Shown one piece after another: positions 10,048-19,279 of a stretch of 64,000 nt of DNA. The stretch is from Chlamydiota bacterium (GTDB taxonomy: Bacteria > Chlamydiota > Chlamydiia > Chlamydiales > Parachlamydiaceae), in NCBI GenBank assembly GCA_013287815.1, contig JABDDC010000002.1:43328-107327 (forward strand), read 5' to 3'. The notes beneath the pieces are model-generated. The model saw only the letters and a program-made list of their open reading frames with translations, had not been told where the DNA came from and ran no database searches. The stretch's first letter is position 1, and each line of letters begins with the position of its first letter. The translations under genes and the position numbers were made by a program.

Positions 10048-11643
10048 CTAAGAAGCTGGTTTAGGCGGATTGGCCTTGTCCATTTCTTTTTGGAGGTCGG
10101 CACTCAATTGAATGATCTCGGCCTGTGCTTCATCTAGTGATTTATTGCCGACCTTGATGTGATCAGGATCTTCAACGGTTACTTTGATGTCGAGGGCTTT
10201 AGGATCTTTCCTGGAATCAAAAGATTCGAGAAATTGGATCACCCGGTCAACCATAGGCTTGGTGATGATAGGAAGGCTTTGCATTTTTGCTTCGTTCACG
10301 ATCTTTTGCCATTTATTGTAATAGTCCGTCAGGTCTGTGATAAGCTGATGATAGTTCTTTATGGTAATCTCGAAGTAGCCGGAGTTATTATCTTTATGTT
10401 CACCGTTTATCTCAATCTCATAGAAGACGCAGCGCCAGAAGCATTTCAAAGTATGCAGGGTGAAATTCCCAATATCGTTATTTGAAATAGTCCCCCCACC
10501 TGTCAGATTCAGCTGGGTTTCCAGTTTACCCCATTTGGCAAGATCGGGTACAAGATCGTTACTGTTTTTTACAAAGAGGAGGGCAAAATCGCTATGTTCT
10601 TTTTTAGTTGCCTGGCTTGCTGCGCTTTTCGCCAAGACGTTGGCGATTTTGACAAATCTCTCATGATATTTTTCGTTAACTTGAGCCTGATTTTCGAAGT
10701 TAAAAAGTCCTTTAAATTCGTTGGACATACGTTCTAGCTGGATTTTACCACTGACCTTATTCCATCCGAGATCAGACGAAGAGTCCAATTTATCAATCAC
10801 GAATAAGAAAGGAGGGATGTTGTCAGGATTTTGCTGTTGATAAAATGGGTGGTCCCAAGAAGGGATAAAACCATGGGCAGCAAAAGATAAATCGGCAGAG
10901 CCTTCTTCATTGAAAGCGCTCTGTAATTCGTCAGGGCTTACCCCTGGGAATGTTTTTTCGAGGTCGCTAAGTGACTGGAAGCTTTTTGAGTCAATTCCTT
11001 TTAAACTTAATTCTAAAGAGAAGTGGTTGGTTTTATCGCCTTTTTCTTGATTGTCTACATGGAAATAAGCTTCTTTGCCTTTAAAAAGGAGGACGTTTTT
11101 GGTTGCATCGATAAGTGAAAAATCGGTCAATTTAAGGGTGTCATCTTTAAACAGCAAGGCGACTAATTCACCGATTTCATTTATTTTCTGACTGTCAATT
11201 TTTTCGCCAATCTTTTTCAGATTTTTCACGCAGCCGGTACAGCTTAAGAAAACATTTCCTGTCATGACATGTTTTTGAGGGCTTTTGGAGTCATTGTAGA
11301 TAAATTCAGTTTTTCCTTTCGACGTGATCCGGATTCTATCTCTGTTAAAAACAGAAGATCCGATGACTACTTCACCTTGATGGGCAATGTTGGATTTGGT
11401 GGCTTTTTCAGTCAGTACGGGGTTGGTAAAGATGTAATCAATAGAAAAAGGATAACCGCCTCTTTCCATTTTATCATATTGGAGTGAAGCGCGGGTCTCC
11501 GGATCTTTAGACAAGTCAGAAATGGTGTTTTCGATGCGGTCTTTTAACTCATTTGATTTTTGGTACCAGATGGCAGAATAGACGGCTACGATCAGAATAA
11601 GGACTACGACAACAAATCCAATTTTTTTCATGAGAAACTCCAA
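10048..11643 (-). CDS. Membrane-anchored hypothetical protein (possibly DUF945/YdgA- or DUF2125-like)
   Basis: N-terminal TM segment KKIGFVVVVLILIVAVYSAIWYQ followed by GGYPFSIDYIFTNP, typical of such families. Start is uncertain (ATG at 11631 also possible). Confidence 0.5.
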   Translation of the reverse strand: MEFLMKKIGFVVVVLILIVAVYSAIWYQKSNELKDRIENTISDLSKDPETRASLQYDKMERGGYPFSIDYIFTNPVLTEKATKSNIAHQGEVVIGSSVFNRDRIRITSKGKTEFIYNDSKSPQKHVMTGNVFLSCTGCVKNLKKIGEKIDSQKINEIGELVALLFKDDTLKLTDFSLIDATKNVLLFKGKEAYFHVDNQEKGDKTNHFSLELSLKGIDSKSFQSLSDLEKTFPGVSPDELQSAFNEEGSADLSFAAHGFIPSWDHPFYQQQNPDNIPPFLFVIDKLDSSSDLGWNKVSGKIQLERMSNEFKGLFNFENQAQVNEKYHERFVKIANVLAKSAASQATKKEHSDFALLFVKNSNDLVPDLAKWGKLETQLNLTGGGTISNNDIGNFTLHTLKCFWRCVFYEIEINGEHKDNNSGYFEITIKNYHQLITDLTDYYNKWQKIVNEAKMQSLPIITKPMVDRVIQFLESFDSRKDPKALDIKVTVEDPDHIKVGNKSLDEAQAEIIQLSADLQKEMDKANPPKPAS

Positions 11644-11761
11644 AATTATTAATTGTTCAATTGTGATGGCCAGAGTGATCTAATAATTTACAGGATCGCC
11701 TTGATTTTAGCAAAAAATAAATCCAGGAAACGGCAATTGGGCTGAGCACGGAATTGCAATC

Positions 11762-11850
11762 TTTTGATTCAGAACACGTTGAGGCGAAGGGGGGGGGGGC
11801 TTACCCGTTTGGGTATGCCCCCCTTCGCCTCAACGCGTTATGAACCAAAA
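11762..11850. repeat. Intergenic inverted repeat with G11 tract
   Basis: TTTTGATTCAGAACACGTTGAGGCGAAGGGG... pairs with ...CCCCTTCGCCTCAACGCGTTATGAACCAAAA. Confidence 0.75.
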
Positions 11851-11889
11851 TCTTGCGTCTGGAACCCCCTTCGAATCGCCGTTTCTAGG

Positions 11890-11937
11890 ATTATGCCGTT
11901 ATGTTCCCGGGAACATAAATCCCGACGTCGGCATAAT
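11890..11937. repeat. Second intergenic inverted repeat
   Basis: ATTATGCCG...CGGCATAAT outer arms with inner TATGTTCCCGGGAACATA palindrome. Confidence 0.65.
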
Positions 11938-12055
11938 AGGTTCAAGGAATTAACAGCAATTGATAGTCGAAATTTAGAAATTTAGCAAGTTTCTCAGCCA
12001 CCTTTTTGCCCCCTATCATTAGATATTCTAATTAAAATCATAGCCGCTTGCGATC

Positions 12056-13501
12056 CTACACATCGTCATCGTCATCGAAATCGAAATCGGCAATATCGTC
12101 TACCTCGTCCATGTCTTCCACTATGTCATTAGCGTCCATTGTGTCAACAGTCTTTACAGTGTTAGATCGATTTTCGCGGGTGCGGTCTTTCTTGGTTTTT
12201 CCTTTCAGGTGCATGATAATTGGAACGCCTGCGAAGGTATAGACTTCCCTAAACTGGTTGTAGAGGTATTTTTTATATGATTCGAGCATCAAGCCGGGAT
12301 GATTGACGAATAAGATGAATTTAGGCGGCTGGATGGCTACCTGGGCCATATAATAGATACGAAGCCGCTTGCCATTGAGCATAGGAGGGTGATTCCTTTG
12401 CATGGCGGCGCCAATGAATTTATTCAGCTGGTGGGTGGTGATGCGCGTCATTGAGTTTTGATGGACTTCCTGGATTAATGACCAAATTTTATCAATATTC
12501 CTGCCATGTAGGGCAGAGGTGAAAATTTTTGGGCAATGCTTTAGGAAGGGGACCTCTTCCTCAACGCTTTTCAGGCAGTGTTCCATCCTGAAACCTTGTA
12601 CGAGGTCCCATTTATTAAACAGGATGATGCATCCTTTGCCGGCTTCCTCGATCTTATTGGCAATTTTTTTGTCTTGGGCGGTGATCCCTTCTTGCACATC
12701 GAGCATGAGGATGCAGAGGTCAGCCCGTTCGATTGCCCGTTCGGTCCGGATGGCGGCGAATTTATCGACCACTTCATGTTCAGATCCTTTTTTTCGTATA
12801 CCGGCGGTATCGATGAAGGTGTAGTGATGTTCATCATGAATGAAGCTGATGTCGATGCTGTCTCTGGTCGTTCCGGGGATAGGGCTGACGATGCACCGCT
12901 CTTCATCGAGGACATAGTTGACCAGAGATGATTTGCCGACGTTGGGTCGGCCAACGACGGCGACTTTGATGGTATTGGTTACGGTCTGCTCGATCTCTTT
13001 CTTCTTCATATTTTCGAAAGCGGCTTCCAATAGTTCCGCAATATGCCATCCTTGAGCAGCAGAAACAGGAATCATCTTTCTAATGCCTAGCGAATGGAAT
13101 TCGTGCATGAGAGGAATTTTGTCGTAGTCGTCAATTTTATTGACAGCCAGGCAGACGGGCTTTTTTGTTTTGAGCAGGATCTCTGCGACCTCTTTATCCA
13201 AAGCGGTTAAACCTACTCTGGAGTCAACGACCTGGATGATGGTGTCGGCTTCTTCGATGGCGATTTCGGCTTGACGTTTGATCTGTTCATTAAACATCAC
13301 TTTGGAGCGGGGATTGATACCGCCGGTGTCAATGACTTCAAAGGGGAGCCCGAAGACTTCGCTTTCGGCATAGATGCGGTCGCGTGTAATCCCTTCGGCC
13401 TCATCAACGATTGCGATTTTTTGTTTACATATACGGTTAAATAGCGCCGACTTTCCGACGTTGGGGCGGCCTACAATGGCCAATTTTAGTAAGTGTGTCA
13501 T
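12056..13501 (-). CDS. der: Ribosome biogenesis GTPase Der (EngA) with an acidic C-terminal tail
   Basis: Two G domains (GRPNVGKSALFNRI, GRPNVGKSSLVNYV), KH-like C-terminus, then DANDIVEDMDEVDDIADFDFDDDDDV. Confidence 0.97.
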   Translation of the reverse strand: MTHLLKLAIVGRPNVGKSALFNRICKQKIAIVDEAEGITRDRIYAESEVFGLPFEVIDTGGINPRSKVMFNEQIKRQAEIAIEEADTIIQVVDSRVGLTALDKEVAEILLKTKKPVCLAVNKIDDYDKIPLMHEFHSLGIRKMIPVSAAQGWHIAELLEAAFENMKKKEIEQTVTNTIKVAVVGRPNVGKSSLVNYVLDEERCIVSPIPGTTRDSIDISFIHDEHHYTFIDTAGIRKKGSEHEVVDKFAAIRTERAIERADLCILMLDVQEGITAQDKKIANKIEEAGKGCIILFNKWDLVQGFRMEHCLKSVEEEVPFLKHCPKIFTSALHGRNIDKIWSLIQEVHQNSMTRITTHQLNKFIGAAMQRNHPPMLNGKRLRIYYMAQVAIQPPKFILFVNHPGLMLESYKKYLYNQFREVYTFAGVPIIMHLKGKTKKDRTRENRSNTVKTVDTMDANDIVEDMDEVDDIADFDFDDDDDV

Positions 13502-13636
13502 ATTTTCCTTTGCTGTTGCAAGCGATAATTTTAAATTAAACGGGAATTAAAAAGTAGATTTTTTTAAATATCTATTTAATAATAAAGTTTAATGTTCTAT
13601 AATAAGCATTTCATTAAAAAATTATAAAGATGGTAT

Positions 13637-15496
13637 ATGTCTGACGATATTTCAATAAGAAACATCACCAAAGACTTTGAAAAGTATTCGTGGGAGGCAT
13701 TGCGTCAAGATCTGATAGCTGGCATTTCTGTTGCTATGCTGTCCGTTCCGCAGGCAATGGCTTTTGCCTTAGCTGCCGGCCTTCCTGTCTCTTGCGGTCT
13801 ATTAGCAGCTATTTTTTCGGCGATGGTCGTTTCCCTGTTTGCCTCTTCGCGCCATCTGATCGTAGGCCCCAGCAATGTCATTGCCATTTTGGTGCAGGGT
13901 GGCATTTCGATGATCCTTTTCAATAATTTCCGCGATGTGACCGGCCCCGAAAGGGAAACACTTGTTTTGCAAATCTTATCCCAATTGATGCTGTTGGTCG
14001 GAACAATCCAAATTATGGCAGGGTTTTTGAAGATGGGACGTCTGACCCATTTTATCAGCCATAGTGTCATTATAGCGTATGTCTCCGGTGTTGCAATTGC
14101 TTTATTCATCACACAGCTTTTCCCTCTGTTAGGAATGGATATCCCTCCCAATGTTTCTTCGTTATATGAAAGGGCTACTTATATCATTTCACATTTGAAT
14201 ATGGTTCACGTGCCAACTGCATTGATTGGTGTGACCTGCTTTTGCATCCTGATTATCTTAAGGAAAATTAATAAGAAAATCCCTTCCGGCGCTTTCATGC
14301 TGGCTTTTGTGGCACTGGCAACATACTTTTTCAGCCATTCTTACTATTACTTTGCCAATAACGGCTACGAGTTTATCAACTGGCTGCAGGTAGAAAAATA
14401 TTTCCAAACAATACCCCTTGTAGGTGATACAAGAGGGGATGGCATGATCCCAAATTGGGAATGGCCTTATTTCAATACCGCGATCATGAATAACATTTTG
14501 CCGGTCGCCTTCGCCATCGCATTATTGAGTCTGGTCGAAGCCACTTCAGCGGCCAAAAATACTGCTGCCAGATCAGGACAAAGGCTTTCGACTAATCAGG
14601 ACTTCTTTGGCATGGGAATGGGGAATCTTTTGTCGGCCTTCATCGGAGCGATGCCCATATCTGGAAGTCCGTCCCGCACCAGCTATATCTTTGAATGCGG
14701 AGCCACTACCCGCTTGGCGGGGGTATCGAGCTGCCTTTTTGTCGCCCTTTTATTGGTCGCCTTTGGAACGCTTATTAAAGACGTTCCTGTGACTGCCTTT
14801 GCGGCGTTGCTCGTTTACGCCTCCGGCAGCATTGTGAACATTAAGCAGGTGTTTCTTTGTCTGAAAGCAACCAGGTCTGATGCCATGGTGTTTATATTAA
14901 CACTGCTGGCCTGCATCTTTTTCAGCCTTGACGTGGCCTTCTACATCGGAGTGGTACTCTCCATTTCCCTCTATTTGAAAAAGTCGGCTATGCCTCAAAT
15001 GGCCGAATTCACTGTCGATGATGAGGGAGGCATCCACAGCATTGATGCCCATATGCCTCACATTCCCAAAAAGATCCGTTTCATCAAGATAGAAGGTGAG
15101 TTGTTCTTCGGCGCGGCGGACTTGTTCCAGTCGGCCCTGAAGTCGATCACAGAAGATGATACCACTACCCGCGTCCTGATCATCCAGCTTAAAAATGCGC
15201 GTGACATCGATGCCACCTCCTGCCTAGCCCTGGAGCAGCTGCACGAGTTCATGAAGAGCTCCAGCAGATACCTGATAGCCTGCGGACTGACTCACCAAAT
15301 ATGGGATGTGTTGAGCGACTCGGGAATGATCGATGTCATAGGCAAAGCTAATCTGTTCATCTTCGATGAGAGGCACCCTCTCCAGTCCGCCCAGAGAGCT
15401 TTTCGGCGGGCCAATGAATTGCTCAATGAGAAGAAACCGCAAGAGGCGCCGCAGCTTATTCTTGAGCCGGTTTTAGTCAAAATTGAAGTCAATTAA
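13637..15496 (+). CDS. SulP-family anion transporter with STAS domain
   Basis: DLIAGISVAMLSVPQAMAFALAAGLP, multi-TM, C-terminal STAS region (LIIQLKNARDIDATSCLALEQLHEF). Confidence 0.93.
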   Translation: MSDDISIRNITKDFEKYSWEALRQDLIAGISVAMLSVPQAMAFALAAGLPVSCGLLAAIFSAMVVSLFASSRHLIVGPSNVIAILVQGGISMILFNNFRDVTGPERETLVLQILSQLMLLVGTIQIMAGFLKMGRLTHFISHSVIIAYVSGVAIALFITQLFPLLGMDIPPNVSSLYERATYIISHLNMVHVPTALIGVTCFCILIILRKINKKIPSGAFMLAFVALATYFFSHSYYYFANNGYEFINWLQVEKYFQTIPLVGDTRGDGMIPNWEWPYFNTAIMNNILPVAFAIALLSLVEATSAAKNTAARSGQRLSTNQDFFGMGMGNLLSAFIGAMPISGSPSRTSYIFECGATTRLAGVSSCLFVALLLVAFGTLIKDVPVTAFAALLVYASGSIVNIKQVFLCLKATRSDAMVFILTLLACIFFSLDVAFYIGVVLSISLYLKKSAMPQMAEFTVDDEGGIHSIDAHMPHIPKKIRFIKIEGELFFGAADLFQSALKSITEDDTTTRVLIIQLKNARDIDATSCLALEQLHEFMKSSSRYLIACGLTHQIWDVLSDSGMIDVIGKANLFIFDERHPLQSAQRAFRRANELLNEKKPQEAPQLILEPVLVKIEVN

Positions 15497-15544
15497 TTTT
15501 GCTTGCGAAGCCTTGGCGTGCTCTGAGGCTGTGAAAAAATAGGG

Positions 15545-15605
15545 CTGCGCAGCCGCTTTTGGAGTGCGCCGGCTCCACCGGCGCTTTGTTATTACACACA
15601 CTCAT
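15545..15605. repeat. Single REP-type palindrome, same family as the 39.5-40.1 kb array
   Basis: CGCAGCCGCTTTTGGAGTGCGCCGGCTCCACCGGCGCTTTGTTATTACACACACTCATG is nearly the reverse complement of the right end of the array (40038-40092). Confidence 0.85.
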
Positions 15606-15650
15606 GCAACGCAAAACGTATCGTAGGCCATGCTATAATCCTAGAAACGA

Positions 15651-16646
15651 TTACTTGTGGCTCTTGAGGGCTTGGTTTTTGTTGAGGGCTTCGACGAGGG
15701 CTTGGAGGACAGTAATCTCTTCGCGTAGAGCGGTTTCTGATTGTGATGCCTTTGTCTCTTGATCTGCAAATGTTTGACCAAACTGCTTAAAACCGGCGAT
15801 CTCGGATGCTAGCATCTTTACCTGTTCAGCAAGCCGGTTTCTTTCATCGTGCACGGCACTGACTGCAGGGATGATCTGAGAGTTGAGGACTGCTAAAATA
15901 TCCTCAAACTGTTTGTGATATTTTTCGCCTTGCTCAACCATTGGCTTCATTTCCACTTCAACCTGTACGAGATGCTTCACATCTTCATTCATCGATTTCT
16001 GCTCTTTCTCTTCTTCCTTAATGGTGAGAGCAATCTGGTTAATTCTGGCTGTGAGTTCAGGGTTAAAACTAGCCAGCGATTTAATGGATGCGGTCAGGTC
16101 TTCAGTTGTTTTCTGGTATTTTAGATAAAGATCCAGATATTTTTGCAGCTGTTGTTGTGTTTTTTCTAACTTATCTCCCATATCAGACAGCTGTTTTGTT
16201 TTATTAGATAATGCAGATGATAATGAGTCGAGCTGCTCAGATATTTGATCTTTAGCTTCTCCTAGCTCAGCACCCACTTTTTGAATATTCTTTGCATCGC
16301 TGTTGATTTGATCGGTAGCTTTATTAAGTGTTTTGACATTATCGTTCAAGGATGCTGTTGGTATTTTCCACCAGATGAATCCTGCAGTCGAATAACATAC
16401 AATAGCGACCACTGTCCCTAAAGCACTGACGGAGTATTGTCCTGCATTATAACCCCAAGCGGCTGCTCCTGTACCGCCAGTCCCAAGTGAGACATTAATC
16501 CCAATAAAGTAGTGATTACACCATTTCGTCACTTTTTGAGTGCAGGTTTCTTTTTTCTTTATTCCAACCATTTCTCCTGCTTGGGAGGCGAGATCGGTGA
16601 CTGCTAGTTCAATGCCTGGGGTAAGAGCGGCTGTTTCGAGACTCAT
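15651..16646 (-). CDS. Putative inclusion-membrane (Inc-like) coiled-coil protein
   Basis: Two closely spaced hydrophobic segments near the N-terminus followed by about 200 aa of predicted coiled coil. Confidence 0.55.
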   Translation of the reverse strand: MSLETAALTPGIELAVTDLASQAGEMVGIKKKETCTQKVTKWCNHYFIGINVSLGTGGTGAAAWGYNAGQYSVSALGTVVAIVCYSTAGFIWWKIPTASLNDNVKTLNKATDQINSDAKNIQKVGAELGEAKDQISEQLDSLSSALSNKTKQLSDMGDKLEKTQQQLQKYLDLYLKYQKTTEDLTASIKSLASFNPELTARINQIALTIKEEEKEQKSMNEDVKHLVQVEVEMKPMVEQGEKYHKQFEDILAVLNSQIIPAVSAVHDERNRLAEQVKMLASEIAGFKQFGQTFADQETKASQSETALREEITVLQALVEALNKNQALKSHK

Positions 16647-17632
16647 TATTTTTTTCCTTCTTGTTCTTTTTGGAGCGTTGCATTTTGTCTATTAAGTTCT
16701 TCTGTCAGTCTTCTTATTTCATCAAGAGGGATTGAACTTTGTGCAGTTTGAAGTTTTTGAATATCCTCTTCATATCTGGCCAGAAGCTCTTTCATCTCGT
16801 TTTCTGATTTGCTCAATTTTTCATTTGCTCCACTTAGTTCTTTTATATCAGCTGTTAGGCTCTCATTCTGTTGTATATTTAATGCATATTCATCCTGCAG
16901 GGCTTTGAGCTGGCTTTGGATTTTCCGGGAGACTGTGTTCATGACTGTTGGTAGCTGCTGCAGAGATTCTATGAATATTTTTAGTTGCTGTTCATCCTTC
17001 TGGAAAAGGCTTTCGGTGGCCTGTGTCTGCTGTAGATGAGTTCCAAGCTGCTGCAAGGCTGCTTTTTCTCCTTCACTGGCTGTCGAAACTTTGCCGGAAG
17101 CTTCGACAAGGGTCGAGACTACCTTGTTCATGGGATCATAGACACTCGTGATCTTTTGTAGGTTGGCTTGAGTTTTCCCAAGCTCTGCAGTTAATCTTCC
17201 GATTGTTTCTTCGTGTTCTTTGATGAGCTTTACTTCTGCGCCCATCTCGGGCTTGTATTTATCAAGAGTTTGGTTTATAGCGCTTACGTCTTGCTTTATT
17301 ATTGCACTGACACCAGTGATTTGGGCGGCGCTGTCGCCAATCTGGGCAATATCTTTCTCCATGTCTTGTTGCGGTCTTAATTGATAGATTTGGAAGGCGC
17401 CGATGAGATTGGTGACTAACATCAGTCCGCTGAGGGCGGTCACTTGCCTTTGGCCGATAATCCAGCTGGCAATGCCGACGATGGCTGCGATCATAGATCC
17501 TGCAATCAGAATATAGACAGGGATGGGGGTGATTTTTCTTCCTTTGAGTTTTCCCGTTAGGGGATTATCTCCCTCTGCTGTGGGTGGAGCTGGGGGTGCC
17601 GTCGTAGAAAAAAGCGAACTGAAAACTTGCAT
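16646..17632 (-). CDS. Putative inclusion-membrane (Inc-like) coiled-coil protein
   Basis: Bilobed hydrophobic domain (IPVYILIAGSMIAAIVGIASWIIGQ ... ALSGLMLVTNLIGAFQIY) plus long coiled coil. Shares a TAATG stop/start with the preceding gene. Confidence 0.55.
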   Translation of the reverse strand: MQVFSSLFSTTAPPAPPTAEGDNPLTGKLKGRKITPIPVYILIAGSMIAAIVGIASWIIGQRQVTALSGLMLVTNLIGAFQIYQLRPQQDMEKDIAQIGDSAAQITGVSAIIKQDVSAINQTLDKYKPEMGAEVKLIKEHEETIGRLTAELGKTQANLQKITSVYDPMNKVVSTLVEASGKVSTASEGEKAALQQLGTHLQQTQATESLFQKDEQQLKIFIESLQQLPTVMNTVSRKIQSQLKALQDEYALNIQQNESLTADIKELSGANEKLSKSENEMKELLARYEEDIQKLQTAQSSIPLDEIRRLTEELNRQNATLQKEQEGKK

Positions 17633-17647
17633 CTCTATATCTCCTGT

Positions 17648-18028
17648 TTACGGTACTGGGTTCCATTTCACTGGCCGCCCGGCGGGGTCCTGGATTTTTT
17701 TATAGACCCATTCTTCATCATTTTCGCGCAATAACCTATCGCATCCGAGGGCAAAACCTTCAAAGAAGCCATACTTTTGCATCGCTTCCTTGGTGTATTG
17801 GGAGCTGCTGGGAATAAAATTGCTTCTTGGTCCGTCGGCTGGGGAGATCACTTCCTGATGGAACTTGATTGCCCGAGTACCAAAGCCGGCTAAAACTGTC
17901 ACCTGCCTGGGGCACTCGCATATGGGCCCTTTTCCCACCAAATCAGCATCCTTTCCCCATGGTTCAGAATAGATTTTTTGAACTAAGATAATAAAAGATA
18001 AAAGAAAGATAAACAAGATAAATTTCAT
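17648..18028 (-). CDS. yidD: YidD-type membrane protein insertion efficiency factor
   Basis: AIKFHQEVISPADGPRSNFIPSSSQYTKEAMQKYGFFEGFALGCDRLLR matches the ISP..GPRC.F.P.CS.Y...A pattern (Cys replaced). Confidence 0.8.
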   Translation of the reverse strand: MKFILFIFLLSFIILVQKIYSEPWGKDADLVGKGPICECPRQVTVLAGFGTRAIKFHQEVISPADGPRSNFIPSSSQYTKEAMQKYGFFEGFALGCDRLLRENDEEWVYKKIQDPAGRPVKWNPVP

Positions 18029-18029
18029 G

Positions 18030-19007
18030 TTAAAAGCTTGTTTCGAAGATTAATACTGGGAAGCAATTATTATCTGATAAAATCTTTTTTCCCGTACCTT
18101 CAAATAAACTTTGATTGAATTCATTGGCGGCAATGCCTGCGCCGTTGATGCCCCCATAGTACCAGCCATATTCGATGCTGGCGGTGATGGCTCCTGCAGC
18201 TATGTAACCTTTATGAAAAAATTGGTAGGCGGCGGCTGTGAACAGTGCATTGATCAGGAAGGATGTCACTGCAGCCCTTTTTTGACCCACATAGTAGTAG
18301 CCAAGTCCGGGTAAAATGGCGTTGTATAGGCGTGCTTTTTTGGGGGATTTGGCGAATTCGTAATAATTGTCAAAGTCGGCTTGGAGGCATTCCCGTTTGG
18401 GATGGCAATCAATATCAACTTGAACGGCTGCGATGTCACCTGCTTTAATATCGGTGTAAAGGGCTAAGTCCTGAGCTGTTTCCGGCGAAGCTTTTTCGAT
18501 GATCTGGTAGACGCAGGTTGCCTTTTCTTCCTGTTTGATTTGCAGGTAGCAGTCATACAAAAGGATGGCGAGGTTGCTGAAAGCTGGGAAATCGGCGTTG
18601 GCATTACTGATGCTGCCGGCTTCAAAGATATTGATCGCTTCCTGGTATTTTTGGCCTAGATAGTAAGCAAGGATAAGGTCGTATTCAATTTGCAATTTTC
18701 TATCGATATTGTCGCATGGCAAAAGGATAAGTGCTCTTTTGTAGCATGTAATGGCGCGGTAGAGGTCCCATTCTTCGGCAAAGGCGTTGCCCAAGATCAA
18801 TTCTTTCCCCCAGTCTTGCGTCCGTTCTTCTTCTGTCAGCGGCTGAAAAGCAGAAGGCAGGTCGCTGATCCGTGTCGTTGGGGGAATGTAAGTAATTCTC
18901 GGTTCAAACTTTGTCTTCAGCGAACAACTGCTAAGCATCAGTAAAGCAAGGAAAGCAAAATAGTGTTTCAGCATAATGATTTCCAAAGTTTCAACGCAAA
19001 GGTACAA
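18030..19007 (-). CDS. TPR-containing membrane protein (lipoprotein-like N-terminus)
   Basis: FLALLMLSSCSLK lipobox-like start, TPR region, C-terminal hydrophobic ILPGLGYYYVGQKRAAVTSFLINALFTAAAYQF. Confidence 0.65.
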   Translation of the reverse strand: MYLCVETLEIIMLKHYFAFLALLMLSSCSLKTKFEPRITYIPPTTRISDLPSAFQPLTEEERTQDWGKELILGNAFAEEWDLYRAITCYKRALILLPCDNIDRKLQIEYDLILAYYLGQKYQEAINIFEAGSISNANADFPAFSNLAILLYDCYLQIKQEEKATCVYQIIEKASPETAQDLALYTDIKAGDIAAVQVDIDCHPKRECLQADFDNYYEFAKSPKKARLYNAILPGLGYYYVGQKRAAVTSFLINALFTAAAYQFFHKGYIAAGAITASIEYGWYYGGINGAGIAANEFNQSLFEGTGKKILSDNNCFPVLIFETSF

Positions 19008-19036
19008 AGATCATAAAGACAAGGCAACTTGTGATG

Positions 19037-19221
19037 ATTTGCCGCTTGCGAAGCCTTGGAGTGCGGGGCTTTGCCCCGCCTTCTAGCGGGACTGTGGGTG
19101 ACAATTATTTGTAATAACAGACATTAATGCCATTCGCGTGATTTTTAATGTCTGTGAGTTCCACAAATGCGCTAGAAGGCGGTGCAGAGCACCGCACTCC
19201 AAGGCTTCGCAAGCGGCAAAT
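19037..19221. repeat. Dispersed palindromic repeat, family B
   Basis: Left arm ATTTGCCGCTTGCGAAGCCTTGGAGTGCGG..CCGCCTTCTAGCG is inverted at the right end. Also at 42743-42914; related at 58200-58449. Confidence 0.9.
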
Positions 19222-19279
19222 TATTGGCTGCCTTCTCATCCGTCATTCTTTAATCCCTCAGCCTTTAGCTCTTAGCCTT

